From HT1-32 sp040219025 (GTDB lineage Bacteria > Pseudomonadota > Alphaproteobacteria > Rhodospirillales > HT1-32): 64,000 nt of DNA. Below the pieces are notes generated by a model that was not told where the DNA came from, did not search any database, and saw only the letters and a list, made by a program, of their open reading frames with translations. How positions within the stretch are numbered: position 1 is the first letter of the stretch; each line of letters opens with the position of its first letter. A program made the position numbers and the translations under genes. Location: positions 184,650 through 248,649 of the forward strand of contig JAVJTE010000027.1 in NCBI GenBank assembly GCA_040219025.1, read 5' to 3'. Below are positions 26,442 through 35,339 of the stretch, piece by piece.

Positions 26442-28688
26442 TCAAGAAGTTTTGTGGCGTCTGATCCGGACCAGCGCGGTCTGCGCTGTTGGCGCCTGTG
26501 ACAGACGCGACGCACCGGCATCGCGGGTCAGCATGTTCGGGTTGCCCTGCAGGTCCAGCGCACCGGTGGTGTCGGGGTTGAACCAGCTGCCGGTCTGCAT
26601 GATGACAACACCTGTGCGGACATCCTCGCTCAGCACAGCGCTCGCCAGACAGGCGCCGCGGGCGTTGTAGAGGCGCACCGCATCATGATTTCTGATCTCG
26701 CGGATGGCCGCGTCCCGGGGGTTGATGAGGACGGGTTCGCGCCCGTCAATCTGTTCTGACTTGCCGCCGGATGTCTGGCCGAGCTGGCTGTGCAGCCGGT
26801 AACGGGGCTGATGGGTCAGCAGATGCAACTCGTCTGTCCCCGCACCACCAAGCCATTCCGCCGGTTCCAGCCAGACCGGGTGGGCCGGGCAGTCATCGTA
26901 CCCGAAGGACCGGATGGTCGGCGACGCCAGCTGAATTCTGCCGCTTGGCGTCTTCAGGGGATGCTGTTCCGGCGAGTCCCGGAAACCGGACAACATGACC
27001 TCGTCCTGTTCCGGTGGCGGCAGTATCCAGCCGCCGTCTTGCCAGAAGGCTGCCTTGTCCGGTGGCGTCAGTCCCTGTTTCCGGCCATTCGCCGCCATCA
27101 TTTCATACAGCCGGTCGAGCCAGCCCGTGCTGTCCAGCCCGTCGGTGAACGCGTCCCGGCAGCCCATGGCCTCGGCAATATCAGCGAGCATGTCGAAATC
27201 GTTCCGTGCCTGCCCGACCGGCGCGACAATCTGTTTCATGGCAAAGATATGGCTGTCGCGGGATGTGCCGCCGATATCGCTGCGTTCCAGCGCGGTGGTC
27301 GCGGGCAGCACGATATCTGCCCGCTTTGCTGCCGGTGTCCACCAGCTGTCCTGCACGATGATGGTCTCCGGCTTCCGCCAGGCCAGTTCAAGACGCCGCA
27401 GGTCCTGCTGGTGATGGAACGGGTTGCCGCCAGCCCACTGGACCAGCCGGATATCGGGATAGCGGATGGTCTGGCCATTGAACGCGATTTCGGCACCCGG
27501 ATTCAGCAGCGCATCGGATATGCGGGCAACCGGAATGGTCGATTTCGCCGGGTTTTCTGTCATCGGCATGGCGGGCATGATGCCCTTGCGGCGAACAGCA
27601 CCAACCCCGTTCATCGAGCCATAGCCGAAGCCGAAACCGCCACCGGGCAGGCCGATCTGGCCCAGCATGGCAGCCAGTGCGATGAGTGCCCAGAACGGCT
27701 GCTCGCCATGGTCGGCGCGTTGCAGCGACCAGCTGGCGGTCAGCAGGGTGCGACCTGCTGTGAGGGCGTCGGCAAGGCCGGTGATCTCAGCCACCGGAAT
27801 TCCGGCAATCGCGGCTGCCCAGTCCGGCGTCTTGGCGATACCGTCGGTGGTGCCGGCCAGATAGTCGCGGAACGTCGGCCAGCCATCGCAGTAGCGTTCC
27901 AGAAACGCTTGGTCATGGCGGTCGGTTGCCAGCAGATGCTGGGCCAGCGCCAGAATGATGGCGGTGTCGGTATTCGGCCGGGGGGCGATCCAGTCCGCTT
28001 CCAGCCAGTCCGGGCAATCGCTCCGCAACGGGCTGACAGAGACGAAGCGCACGCCCCGGGCTTTCGCCTTCCGGGTCCAGTCCGGCAGGTGGTAGTCGCC
28101 ACCGCCGCCGGAGGTCACATGCCAGTTCTTCGGGTTCAGCCCGCCGAAGGCGACAACCAGATCCGTATGTTCGCTGATCGATTTCCAGCTGGTTGCGTCC
28201 GATGAAACGGCGGCATGGTCGCCCAGCACATGCGGCAGGATGAACTGGGCGGCACCCCAGCTGTAATTGCCGGACTGGTCGGTGAAACCGCCGGCGGCAC
28301 CCAGAAACCGGCGAACCTGTGTGCGGGCATGATGGAACCGCCCGGCAGAGGACCAGCCGTAGGAACCGCCGAAGACAGATGCGTCGCCATACCGGTCGCG
28401 AATCCGGCGTGACTCACCGGCAATCAGGCGGGTGACGTCATCCCATGACAACGGAACATAATCATCAGTTCCCCGGATACTGCGGTCTGATTTCTCCCGC
28501 TTTTTGAGAAAATCCCGCCGGACCATCGGCTGGTCGATGCGCAGGGGAGAATAGAGCGCCTCAGGCAGGGCAGCGATCATGCGTTCTGACGCACCAGATC
28601 CGGGAAGCGGGCGGGTCGCGATAACCCGGCCCTCTTCAACTTCCGCGACGAGCGGTCCCCAGTGAGTAAGGCTGATCCGTCCGGTCAT
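26442..28688 (-). CDS. Molybdopterin-dependent oxidoreductase, BisC/TorA-like
   Basis: 748 residues of the DMSO-reductase family. GSYGWSSAGRFHHART is the hallmark of the biotin sulfoxide/TMAO reductase branch; later DIVLPATTALERSD and GTSRDSHIFAM fit the family, and a molybdopterin dinucleotide-binding domain forms the C-terminus (about 620-748). There is no Tat signal and no N-terminal Fe-S cysteine motif, so it is a soluble cytoplasmic enzyme like BisC. Family members reduce S- or N-oxides or oxidise related substrates. It lies between a tautomerase and a CoA ligase in a catabolic operon. Confidence 0.88.
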   Translation of the reverse strand: MTGRISLTHWGPLVAEVEEGRVIATRPLPGSGASERMIAALPEALYSPLRIDQPMVRRDFLKKREKSDRSIRGTDDYVPLSWDDVTRLIAGESRRIRDRYGDASVFGGSYGWSSAGRFHHARTQVRRFLGAAGGFTDQSGNYSWGAAQFILPHVLGDHAAVSSDATSWKSISEHTDLVVAFGGLNPKNWHVTSGGGGDYHLPDWTRKAKARGVRFVSVSPLRSDCPDWLEADWIAPRPNTDTAIILALAQHLLATDRHDQAFLERYCDGWPTFRDYLAGTTDGIAKTPDWAAAIAGIPVAEITGLADALTAGRTLLTASWSLQRADHGEQPFWALIALAAMLGQIGLPGGGFGFGYGSMNGVGAVRRKGIMPAMPMTENPAKSTIPVARISDALLNPGAEIAFNGQTIRYPDIRLVQWAGGNPFHHQQDLRRLELAWRKPETIIVQDSWWTPAAKRADIVLPATTALERSDIGGTSRDSHIFAMKQIVAPVGQARNDFDMLADIAEAMGCRDAFTDGLDSTGWLDRLYEMMAANGRKQGLTPPDKAAFWQDGGWILPPPEQDEVMLSGFRDSPEQHPLKTPSGRIQLASPTIRSFGYDDCPAHPVWLEPAEWLGGAGTDELHLLTHQPRYRLHSQLGQTSGGKSEQIDGREPVLINPRDAAIREIRNHDAVRLYNARGACLASAVLSEDVRTGVVIMQTGSWFNPDTTGALDLQGNPNMLTRDAGASRLSQAPTAQTALVRIRRHKTS

Positions 28689-28750
28689 GATTTACCCTGC
28701 CGTTTTCCGGTCAGTGTTCCCGCCCTGTGGCCGGGGACAGAACGGGTCTG

Positions 28751-28957
28751 TTATCCCTCGCCGCGGGCCTTTCTGCGGTCGGCAACGGTTTCCTTGCCGA
28801 CCATCCAGTCGGTTGCCGGGACATCCTCAAAGACCACATAGACATGGTCGGCAGAGCCGCCGCAATGTTTGACGATGACATCCGTCACTTCTTCGCCAAC
28901 GGCACGTTTGACGTCGGGGCTGCGACCCTCGACCAGCTGAATTTTCACATAAGGCAT
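28751..28957 (-). CDS. 4-oxalocrotonate tautomerase family protein
   Basis: 68 residues; after Met removal the catalytic Pro is N-terminal (PYVKIQLVEGRS), with a core of VKHCGGSADHVYVVFEDV. Tautomerases of this family interconvert 2-hydroxydienoates and 2-oxo acids in aromatic or unsaturated acid breakdown. 62 bp before bisC and 14 bp after the SDR gene, in the same operon. Confidence 0.9.
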   Translation of the reverse strand: MPYVKIQLVEGRSPDVKRAVGEEVTDVIVKHCGGSADHVYVVFEDVPATDWMVGKETVADRRKARGEG

Positions 28958-28971
28958 TATGGTTTCCTTGG

Positions 28972-29736
28972 TTAACCGAGCGTCAGGCCGCCATCGACAT
29001 GAATGGTCTGGCCGGTGATATGTTTTGCATCACCGGACAGCAGGAAGGCAACCGTTGCTGCAATATCATCGGGGTCGGCAATCCGCTTCATCGGGGTCAG
29101 GTCGGCAGCGGTGTCCCAGGCACTGGATGACAGGGCGGAATGGCCGGTGGCTTCCTTGCGGGTATAGCCGGGGGCAACACAGTTCACAGTGGTCCCGAAC
29201 GGGGCCATCTGCGTTGCCAGTGATTTTGCCATTGCCTCGATGGCACCCTTGGCCGCCGCCGTAACCGGGAACAGCTGTCCGGCCTTGAACACATGGGCCA
29301 CGAACGAGGAGACAGCAACCACCCGGCCGCATTTGGAGGTCTGGAGGTTTTCGTAGCTTTCTGTCACCAGATCAAAGAAAGCACCGGCCATGCCCTGAAG
29401 GGCCCGGTCGAGCTCCTGACGGGTGACCTCTCCGATATCCTGACGCAGGGCGAAACCGGCATTGCTGACGATCTGGTCGACCCGTCCGTACTGTTCCACC
29501 GCCATGGCGGAAATTGCGGCGGCACAGCCCGGTTCTTCCAGGTCACAGAAAATCGTCTCCGCCTGTGCGCCGGCCTGTCGTGCGGCCTCGGCAATGGCGA
29601 GAAGATTATCTTTCTTCTCGCCATTCCTGCCACCCCGGGCATGCAGCATGAGGCTGGTTCCGGGGCCTGCGATACGCCGGCAGACAGCCGCGCCGATGCC
29701 GCTGGAGGCACCGGTAATCAGGACAACGCGGTCCAT
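28972..29736 (-). CDS. SDR family oxidoreductase lacking the usual catalytic tyrosine
   Basis: 254 residues. Cofactor motif TGASSGIGAAVCRR; the NNAG-equivalent is VSNAGFALRQDI; the C-terminus AKHITGQTIHVDGGLTLG is typical of classical SDRs. At the active-site YxxxK the sequence is FPVTAAAKGAIEAM, so Thr replaces Tyr while the Lys remains. Similar FPxTAAAK variants exist in an SDR subgroup as I recall, so this may be a distinct subfamily. Its role in this operon is probably NAD(P)-linked handling of a hydroxy or keto intermediate, but activity is uncertain. Confidence 0.88.
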   Translation of the reverse strand: MDRVVLITGASSGIGAAVCRRIAGPGTSLMLHARGGRNGEKKDNLLAIAEAARQAGAQAETIFCDLEEPGCAAAISAMAVEQYGRVDQIVSNAGFALRQDIGEVTRQELDRALQGMAGAFFDLVTESYENLQTSKCGRVVAVSSFVAHVFKAGQLFPVTAAAKGAIEAMAKSLATQMAPFGTTVNCVAPGYTRKEATGHSALSSSAWDTAADLTPMKRIADPDDIAATVAFLLSGDAKHITGQTIHVDGGLTLG

Positions 29737-29757
29737 TGGATTTTCTCCCCAGACGGC

Positions 29758-30699
29758 TTACTCGGCAGCGACGGCAAGTGCCGGCAGCTTGAAGCCGTAT
29801 TTTTTATCGAGTTCAAGATCGCGGACAATGTCCAGACCGCGTTGCAGATGTGCCGGGTCAAGTTCCCGCAGCGGCTTGCGCAGCGGACCAGCCGGCAGAC
29901 CGACAGCACGCATCAGGCTTTTTACCGCAACCGGATTGATGGCGGAATAGGCGAAATGCAGCATCGGCAGATTATGCAGCCAGGCTTCGCGACAGGCAAA
30001 GGCGTCATCACCGTTTTTCCAGGGAGTTGAAATCACCGCCAGTTCCTGCGGGATGAGGTTGCCGGTCATGTTGGCCGTACCATGACCACCAAGCGCCATC
30101 AGGGGCACGACAAGGCCGAGATTTGGCGAGCAGCAGCACATCAGCGACATGTCCGGCTTTGCCGCGCAAAGCTGGGCGATCTGACCAACGCGGGTGGTTG
30201 ATTCCTTGTTCACCACGATGTTGGGATGTTCTGACAGGCGGATCAGGTCGGCAGCGGTCAGGTCCGTCTTAACCCGGGGCGGATTGTTGTAGTAGCCGAT
30301 TGCGATGGGGGAGGCATCAGCGACTTCGAGGGCATACTGAACGATGTCTTCATTCGATGCGCAGATATAGGCCGGTGCGGCGATGATGGCACCGTCGGCA
30401 CCCTCTGCGGCGGCCTGCTTTACATAGGCGATGGTGCCTTCTGTCGTGGTGCCGGTGCAGCCGTACCAGAACTGCATCTTGCCGGTGCGCATTTTCATGG
30501 TCTCGCGGACAATGGCATGGCGCTCGTCCGGGGACAGCATGGAAACTTCGCCGGTAGAGCCCATGATCAGGACCGCGGAGGTACCGTTCTGTTCCTGAAA
30601 CTGGAGCAGATCACGAAATCCAGCGAAATCGACCGAACCGTCCTCGTTGAACGGGGTGATCAGGGCGACGAACGAGCCGGTAATAAGTTGCTTAGTCAT
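29758..30699 (-). CDS. Dihydrodipicolinate synthase family aldolase/lyase
   Basis: 313 residues, class I aldolase fold. The Schiff-base Lys is in NIVVNKESTTRVG, the catalytic Tyr in IGYYNNPPRV and the substrate pocket in MGSTGEVSML (GSTGE instead of GTTGE). These place it in the DapA/NanA family but not as DapA itself: the gene sits in a catabolic TRAP operon. 2-keto acid cleavage or condensation is likely; the substrate is unknown. 21 bp before the SDR gene. Confidence 0.9.
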   Translation of the reverse strand: MTKQLITGSFVALITPFNEDGSVDFAGFRDLLQFQEQNGTSAVLIMGSTGEVSMLSPDERHAIVRETMKMRTGKMQFWYGCTGTTTEGTIAYVKQAAAEGADGAIIAAPAYICASNEDIVQYALEVADASPIAIGYYNNPPRVKTDLTAADLIRLSEHPNIVVNKESTTRVGQIAQLCAAKPDMSLMCCCSPNLGLVVPLMALGGHGTANMTGNLIPQELAVISTPWKNGDDAFACREAWLHNLPMLHFAYSAINPVAVKSLMRAVGLPAGPLRKPLRELDPAHLQRGLDIVRDLELDKKYGFKLPALAVAAE

Positions 30700-30740
30700 A
30701 AGTTCCTCCTGTGCAGGGGCGGGTTAGTTCAGTCCCCGGG

Positions 30741-32045
30741 TCAGCCAGTCGGCAGCCCGAAGATACGGGGCATGAATTCCTTCGGCAGGCCAAGAACAAG
30801 GTCCGGAAGGAACAGCGAGATAATCACCACCGAAATCACCAGCAGGATGATCGGCAGGATCGCGACAATGGCGTCGATCACCTTGACCTCGCCGATCTGA
30901 CTGGCGATCAGCAGACAGATACCATAGGGCGGTGTGACCAGCCCGACGGACAGGGTGATGGTGGTCAGAACGCCGAGATGAACCGGGTTCATGCCGGCGA
31001 TATCACCCAGCCCCTGAATGATCGGCAGAAAGATCAGTACCGCAGAAATGGGGTTCAGGACGGTGCCGATCAACAGCAGGAAGACGATCAGCATCAGCAT
31101 GATGGCGAAAGGATCGCGGGAGACGGAGAGGATGAATTCGACGACCAGATCAGCGGCGCCGAGATAGGAAATCAGCCAGCCGAAGATGCCGGCGGCGGCA
31201 ACGGTGAACAGCGGTACCGAGAAATCGACCGCAGATTTTGCCAGCATTCCCGGCAACGCCCGGACCGGAACGTCCCGGTAAACGATAAAGACCAGTATCA
31301 GCGCCCAGATGACCGCCGAGATGGCAGCTTCCGTCGGGGTGAAGATGCCGCCGACTACGCCACCCAGTACCATGACCGGGATCAGCAGGGGCGGTGCCGC
31401 TCGCAGCAGGGTAACGCCGATCTCCTTCAGCGATGATCGACCGGATGCCGGATAGCCGTGGCGGATGGCCAGTACATAGGTATAGGCCATCATGAACAGA
31501 CCGATTACGATGCCCGGCACGACACCGCCCAGGAACAGCGCGCCGATCGAGACATTCCCGAAAGCACCGTAGATGATCAGGATGATGCTGGGCGGAATGA
31601 TCACGCCAAGGGTTGACGAGGCGGCGGTCAGGGCAACGGCAAAGGCCGGGTCATAGCCGGCTTTCTTCATCGCCGGTATCAGGATGGAGCCAACACTGGC
31701 GGTATCCGCCGCTGCCGAGCCGGAGAGGCTGGCAAACACCATCGAGACCAGCACATTGACATGGCCGAGGCCGCCCCGGACATGCCCGACGGTGACATCA
31801 GCAACCTTCAGCAGGCGTTCGGTAATACCGCCGGAATTGAGAATGCGGCCCAGAAACATGAAGAAGGGGACGGCCAGCAACGGGAAGGAATCGATGTTGG
31901 CGTACATCTGGTTGATGACCGAGGTCAGCGGCAGGTCCTCGTACAGCATGACGATGACCGAGGACAGCATCAGCGAAAACCCGATATTGACCCGGAGCGC
32001 AATCAGCACAAAGAAACTGCTGAGCAGAAGGATGAGAGGGTTCAT
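30741..32045 (-). CDS. TRAP transporter large permease, DctM type
   Basis: 434 residues with about 12 membrane segments; the family motifs include LAVPFFMFLGRIL, ASLSGSAAADTASVGSIL and PAMKKAGYDPAFAVALT. It forms the ion-coupled channel of a tripartite periplasmic transporter with the small permease, which overlaps it by 4 nt. Confidence 0.95.
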   Translation of the reverse strand: MNPLILLLSSFFVLIALRVNIGFSLMLSSVIVMLYEDLPLTSVINQMYANIDSFPLLAVPFFMFLGRILNSGGITERLLKVADVTVGHVRGGLGHVNVLVSMVFASLSGSAAADTASVGSILIPAMKKAGYDPAFAVALTAASSTLGVIIPPSIILIIYGAFGNVSIGALFLGGVVPGIVIGLFMMAYTYVLAIRHGYPASGRSSLKEIGVTLLRAAPPLLIPVMVLGGVVGGIFTPTEAAISAVIWALILVFIVYRDVPVRALPGMLAKSAVDFSVPLFTVAAAGIFGWLISYLGAADLVVEFILSVSRDPFAIMLMLIVFLLLIGTVLNPISAVLIFLPIIQGLGDIAGMNPVHLGVLTTITLSVGLVTPPYGICLLIASQIGEVKVIDAIVAILPIILLVISVVIISLFLPDLVLGLPKEFMPRIFGLPTG

Positions 32046-32551
32046 GAGCCGGCCGCCTTGCGTGCATCGCTGTCAGCCCGCAGCTGCTTTATCTCGTCAG
32101 GTATCATCTCGATCAGGAACAGCCCCATGGCCAGACCACCGAGGGGAATCGGCAGGAACAGCCAGAGACCGCTGATCCGCAGCGAGGGAATTTCCTGGGT
32201 GGAGCTGTTGATGGTGAAGTCATAGCCATGCACCGCAAGCACATAGACCACAATCAGCGACGCGGAATGTCCGAAGGCTTTCAGGCAGGCGTTGGTCTTG
32301 TGCCAGTGCGGCGGGATCAGGTCGAGATTGTAATGAGCATCCTGACGCAGCGCCACGGCGGCACCCAGGAAGATGCTCCATGAAAACAGCAGCTGCGCGA
32401 TGTCGAGGATGCCGATGAACGAGACTTCCAGAATGTTCCGGCTGAAAACCTGCAGGAACACCACGAAAATCATACTGGCAAACATCACCGCCAGCAGCAT
32501 CTGCAGCGCCTTGTCGAGCCTGCGGTTGATTGTTCGGATGGCATTCATCAT
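32042..32551 (-). CDS. TRAP transporter small permease, DctQ type
   Basis: 169 residues with four membrane segments, including MLLAVMFASMIFVVFLQVFS and SIFLGAAVALRQDAHYNLD. Overlaps dctM by ATGA. Upstream lies a terminator, so it is transcribed either by readthrough from dctP or from a promoter not identified here. Confidence 0.93.
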   Translation of the reverse strand: MMNAIRTINRRLDKALQMLLAVMFASMIFVVFLQVFSRNILEVSFIGILDIAQLLFSWSIFLGAAVALRQDAHYNLDLIPPHWHKTNACLKAFGHSASLIVVYVLAVHGYDFTINSSTQEIPSLRISGLWLFLPIPLGGLAMGLFLIEMIPDEIKQLRADSDARKAAGS

Positions 32552-32608
32552 CGGGTTCGCCGGTTATGCCGCGCCCTGACAGGACGCCGGTTTAAAGTTC
32601 AGATAGTC

Positions 32609-32648
32609 AAAAAATGCTGCCGGGTGCGATGGGGCGCACCCGGCAGCA
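32609..32648 (-). terminator. Rho-independent terminator between dctP and dctQM
   Basis: On the minus strand, TGCTGCCGGGTGCG, loop CCCCAT and CGCACCCGGCAGCA form a perfect 14-bp stem, followed by TTTTTT (32609-32614). It lies only a few bases after the dctP stop, inside the operon. Partial termination here would give more binding protein than permease, the ratio these transporters need. Confidence 0.92.
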
Positions 32649-32653
32649 GGTGC

Positions 32654-33646
32654 TCAGCGGTTCGCCTTGATGATGGCGAACGGCTCGGCCAGCTTCAGTT
32701 CAGTTGCCAGACTTTCCTGTGCAGCAGACAGTTTGGCGATGAACTCGTTGGTATCCGGACGGGTTACCGTGACACCGTTCTCCGACTGCAGGGACTTGAT
32801 GAAGTCTTCTTCATATTCGCGGGTTTTCTCGACGCCATAGGTCTGCGAGGCGATGGCGGCATCACTGACGATCTTCTTCTGCTCGTCAGACAGCTTGCCC
32901 CATGTCTTGCTGGCAACCGAGAAATGGTTCACCTGAATGGTGTGGCCGGTCAGCGCCAGATAGGGGGCAACTTCATAAAGCTTTGAGCCCTTGTAACCGG
33001 CAATCGAGCTTTCCAGCCCGTCGGCAACGCCGGTCTGGATGGCGGCATAGAGTTCCGTCCAGGCGACAGACACCGGCTGCGTGCCAAGTGCTTCCCAGGT
33101 CTTGGCAATCATCGGTGACGGCGGGGTCCGCATCTTCATGCCCTGAATATCGGCAACGCTGTTCACCGGACCTTTGGCGTTCGACATATGACGGTTGCCG
33201 GAAGCTCCCATGGACAGCAGTTTGATGCCGAGATCACGGTTGGCAAAAACCGTTTCATAATAGCTGAACACGGGCGAGCCGGGTGCCACCGACTTCATCA
33301 GCGAGTCAAAGCCCGGATAAAGATAGGGCAGGCTGAATACCTGGAATTCCGGTACCTGCTTCACCGCATTGCTGCTGGAACCGATGATAAGGTCGATGGT
33401 TCCCAGCTTCATTTCACCGAGAACGGCGGGGTCTTTGCCCAGCGTGCCGGAATCAAAGATTTTCACCGCGAGCGAACCACCGCTCTTGGCCTCGACCTCT
33501 TTCTTGAACGAATCCGCCATGTCGTTGTAAGGATGCGGCGATTTGACCAGCGTGTGCAGCCGCATGGTGATGTCTGCCGCACCGGCCGTGACGGCACCAA
33601 GCGTGGCAGCGGCAATGAATGAAACCAAGGCTGTTTTCATGCGCAT
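32654..33646 (-). CDS. TRAP transporter substrate-binding protein, DctP type
   Basis: 330 residues. The signal peptide ends near AGA-AD (residue about 23); the mature part follows the DctP pattern: RLHTLVKSPHPYNDMADSFK, a GTLGKDPAVLGEMKLGTIDL segment and NAKGPVNSVADIQGMKMR, which contains the arginine that usually binds a substrate carboxylate. Start ATG 33646 has GAGGGAGAG just upstream. First gene of the operon; substrates of such TRAP systems are usually organic acids. Confidence 0.94.
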   Translation of the reverse strand: MRMKTALVSFIAAATLGAVTAGAADITMRLHTLVKSPHPYNDMADSFKKEVEAKSGGSLAVKIFDSGTLGKDPAVLGEMKLGTIDLIIGSSSNAVKQVPEFQVFSLPYLYPGFDSLMKSVAPGSPVFSYYETVFANRDLGIKLLSMGASGNRHMSNAKGPVNSVADIQGMKMRTPPSPMIAKTWEALGTQPVSVAWTELYAAIQTGVADGLESSIAGYKGSKLYEVAPYLALTGHTIQVNHFSVASKTWGKLSDEQKKIVSDAAIASQTYGVEKTREYEEDFIKSLQSENGVTVTRPDTNEFIAKLSAAQESLATELKLAEPFAIIKANR

Positions 33647-33806
33647 AGAAACTCTCCCTCAAAATGATCAGGCTAATGCAGTTTCGCCGCAGAACACGGA
33701 CTGACTGCCAGCCACAGGGACAGGTTAACGCTGTTTTATCTATTACAACAAATACCAATTTTTCAGGAGAGCATTCGGTATTGTTATGTGATCACCACTT
33801 TTCCGG

Positions 33807-35258
33807 TCAGTTTATCGCTTCGCTGAAGGTCCGGGGAGCCGGGGAGACGACCGTCGGCTGAGCCCGGGTCAGTTCCAGCACTGCCAGGCCGCGTTCCGAC
33901 TGGCCGTCGGCGCGGAACCGGAACAGCCCGTCAGTGCCCTGAAACCCTGTCGGGGTGGTCAGGGTTTCGCTGTCGAACCTTGGTCCGCCCTCGCTTTGTG
34001 CCAGTACCGCGGCAAGGGCCGCGGCATCATAGGCCAGCGAGGCAAGGCGAGGGGGTGTGGTGCCGAACACAGCGCGATAGCTACGCCAGATATCCTCGCG
34101 CCCGGCTGGCTCCGGCGCGGCGAACCAGCCGCCGGTGAGGGCCGGTTCGGTGCCGATTGACGGATCCTGATCCCACAGGAAAGTACCCATGACCCGGACC
34201 CGGCCCGGGTCAATGTCATAGAACGGCAGCAGCGCGGCAATGGCCCGCTGTCGGCTGCCACCTTCGGCCAGAATGATTGCATCGAAATCCGGATCGCCAA
34301 CCGTATCGAGATTTTCAAGCCGCCTCAGAACGGATTTTGACAGGGCATCCGTTTTGCCGGCCAGCTCCCGGCGCTGTTTCTTCAGTTCTGCGGCGCGCTG
34401 GTCATAATCCGCCAGCTGACGGACGATGCCGCTGATATCCTCGGCAGCCGGATCATAAAACACCACATCCCCGGTTTCCCCGCCGCGATAGGCAATGGCG
34501 CTGCGGAGCGACTGTGCAATGCGCTGGCCATAGGCGTTGCTGGGCAGCAGGGCGGCATACCGTCGGGCGCCGCTTTCCAGACCGGCGGCAACAACCCGAT
34601 CAATCTGCTGTTCGGGGGTGAAACCCATGACATAGGCACCCGGCCCGGCAACATTCAGATCATTGGTAAAGCCGATGACGTTGATGCCGGCGGCCCGTGC
34701 AACCGGCGTGACAGCGGCGAAGGACGCCGAAAACAGGGGGCCGAGGATAAGCCTGGCCCCTTCGGAGACGGCGCGTTCGGCGGCTGCCCTTGCCCCTTCC
34801 GGGGTTCCCTGTGTGTCCAGCGGACGCAGATCAAACCGGTCATCGGCCAGGTCAAAGACCGCCAGCGTTGCGATATTCACCATCGCCTTGCCGATGGTTT
34901 CGGCTTCACCGCTCAGCGGCAGCAGAAGTGCGACCCGGATCTTGCCTTCATCAGAGCTGTCGATAAAGGTCGTTGGTGGCTGTGGGGTTGCCGGCGATGT
35001 CGTATCCGGGGTTGCATCCAGTCGTGAGTCGAATCCCTCGGGCACCCGGTATCCGCCACGTGGAGGGACAGCTTGCTGTGGTGTCGCGGTCGTGACATCC
35101 GTATCTTCCGGAGCGGATGGTCTGGCAATTGCGTCACCTTCAGGAATGCGCCCGTTATCCTGGGCAGCACAGGCCATTAACCCGAGACTAAGGGTGGCGA
35201 GGATAAAACCGGCTCTGAGGCCGGAATAAGCTGGCTGTCGGAAAGACCTGCGATGCAC
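33807..35258 (-). CDS. Penicillin-binding protein activator, LpoA/YraM-like lipoprotein
   Basis: 483 residues from GTG 35258, seven bases after AGGAGGG; the longer open frame to 35993 overlaps rsmI and is discarded. Lipobox LMAC gives the lipidated Cys at residue 30. A Pro/Thr-rich linker (about 40-100) leads into a periplasmic-binding-protein fold (KIRVALLLPLSGEAETIGKA; ERAVSEGARLILGPLFSASF; GINVIGFTNDLNVAGPGAYV). In E. coli LpoA activates PBP1A, and yraM is next to yraL (rsmI) and yraN, the same context as here. The alphaproteobacterial role is inferred by synteny. Confidence 0.9.
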   Translation of the reverse strand: MHRRSFRQPAYSGLRAGFILATLSLGLMACAAQDNGRIPEGDAIARPSAPEDTDVTTATPQQAVPPRGGYRVPEGFDSRLDATPDTTSPATPQPPTTFIDSSDEGKIRVALLLPLSGEAETIGKAMVNIATLAVFDLADDRFDLRPLDTQGTPEGARAAAERAVSEGARLILGPLFSASFAAVTPVARAAGINVIGFTNDLNVAGPGAYVMGFTPEQQIDRVVAAGLESGARRYAALLPSNAYGQRIAQSLRSAIAYRGGETGDVVFYDPAAEDISGIVRQLADYDQRAAELKKQRRELAGKTDALSKSVLRRLENLDTVGDPDFDAIILAEGGSRQRAIAALLPFYDIDPGRVRVMGTFLWDQDPSIGTEPALTGGWFAAPEPAGREDIWRSYRAVFGTTPPRLASLAYDAAALAAVLAQSEGGPRFDSETLTTPTGFQGTDGLFRFRADGQSERGLAVLELTRAQPTVVSPAPRTFSEAIN

Positions 35259-35339
35259 GGACAATCCCTCCTGGTTCACGGGCGGATGCAAGGTAGCGAC
35301 GGTGTTATGGGAAGTAAACCGGAAGGACAGGGCGAAATT

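Noticed and set aside
26790..28205. 471-residue plus-strand frame opposite the BisC-type gene
   Set aside because: Shadow frame without family similarity; the BisC-type gene shows clear motifs.
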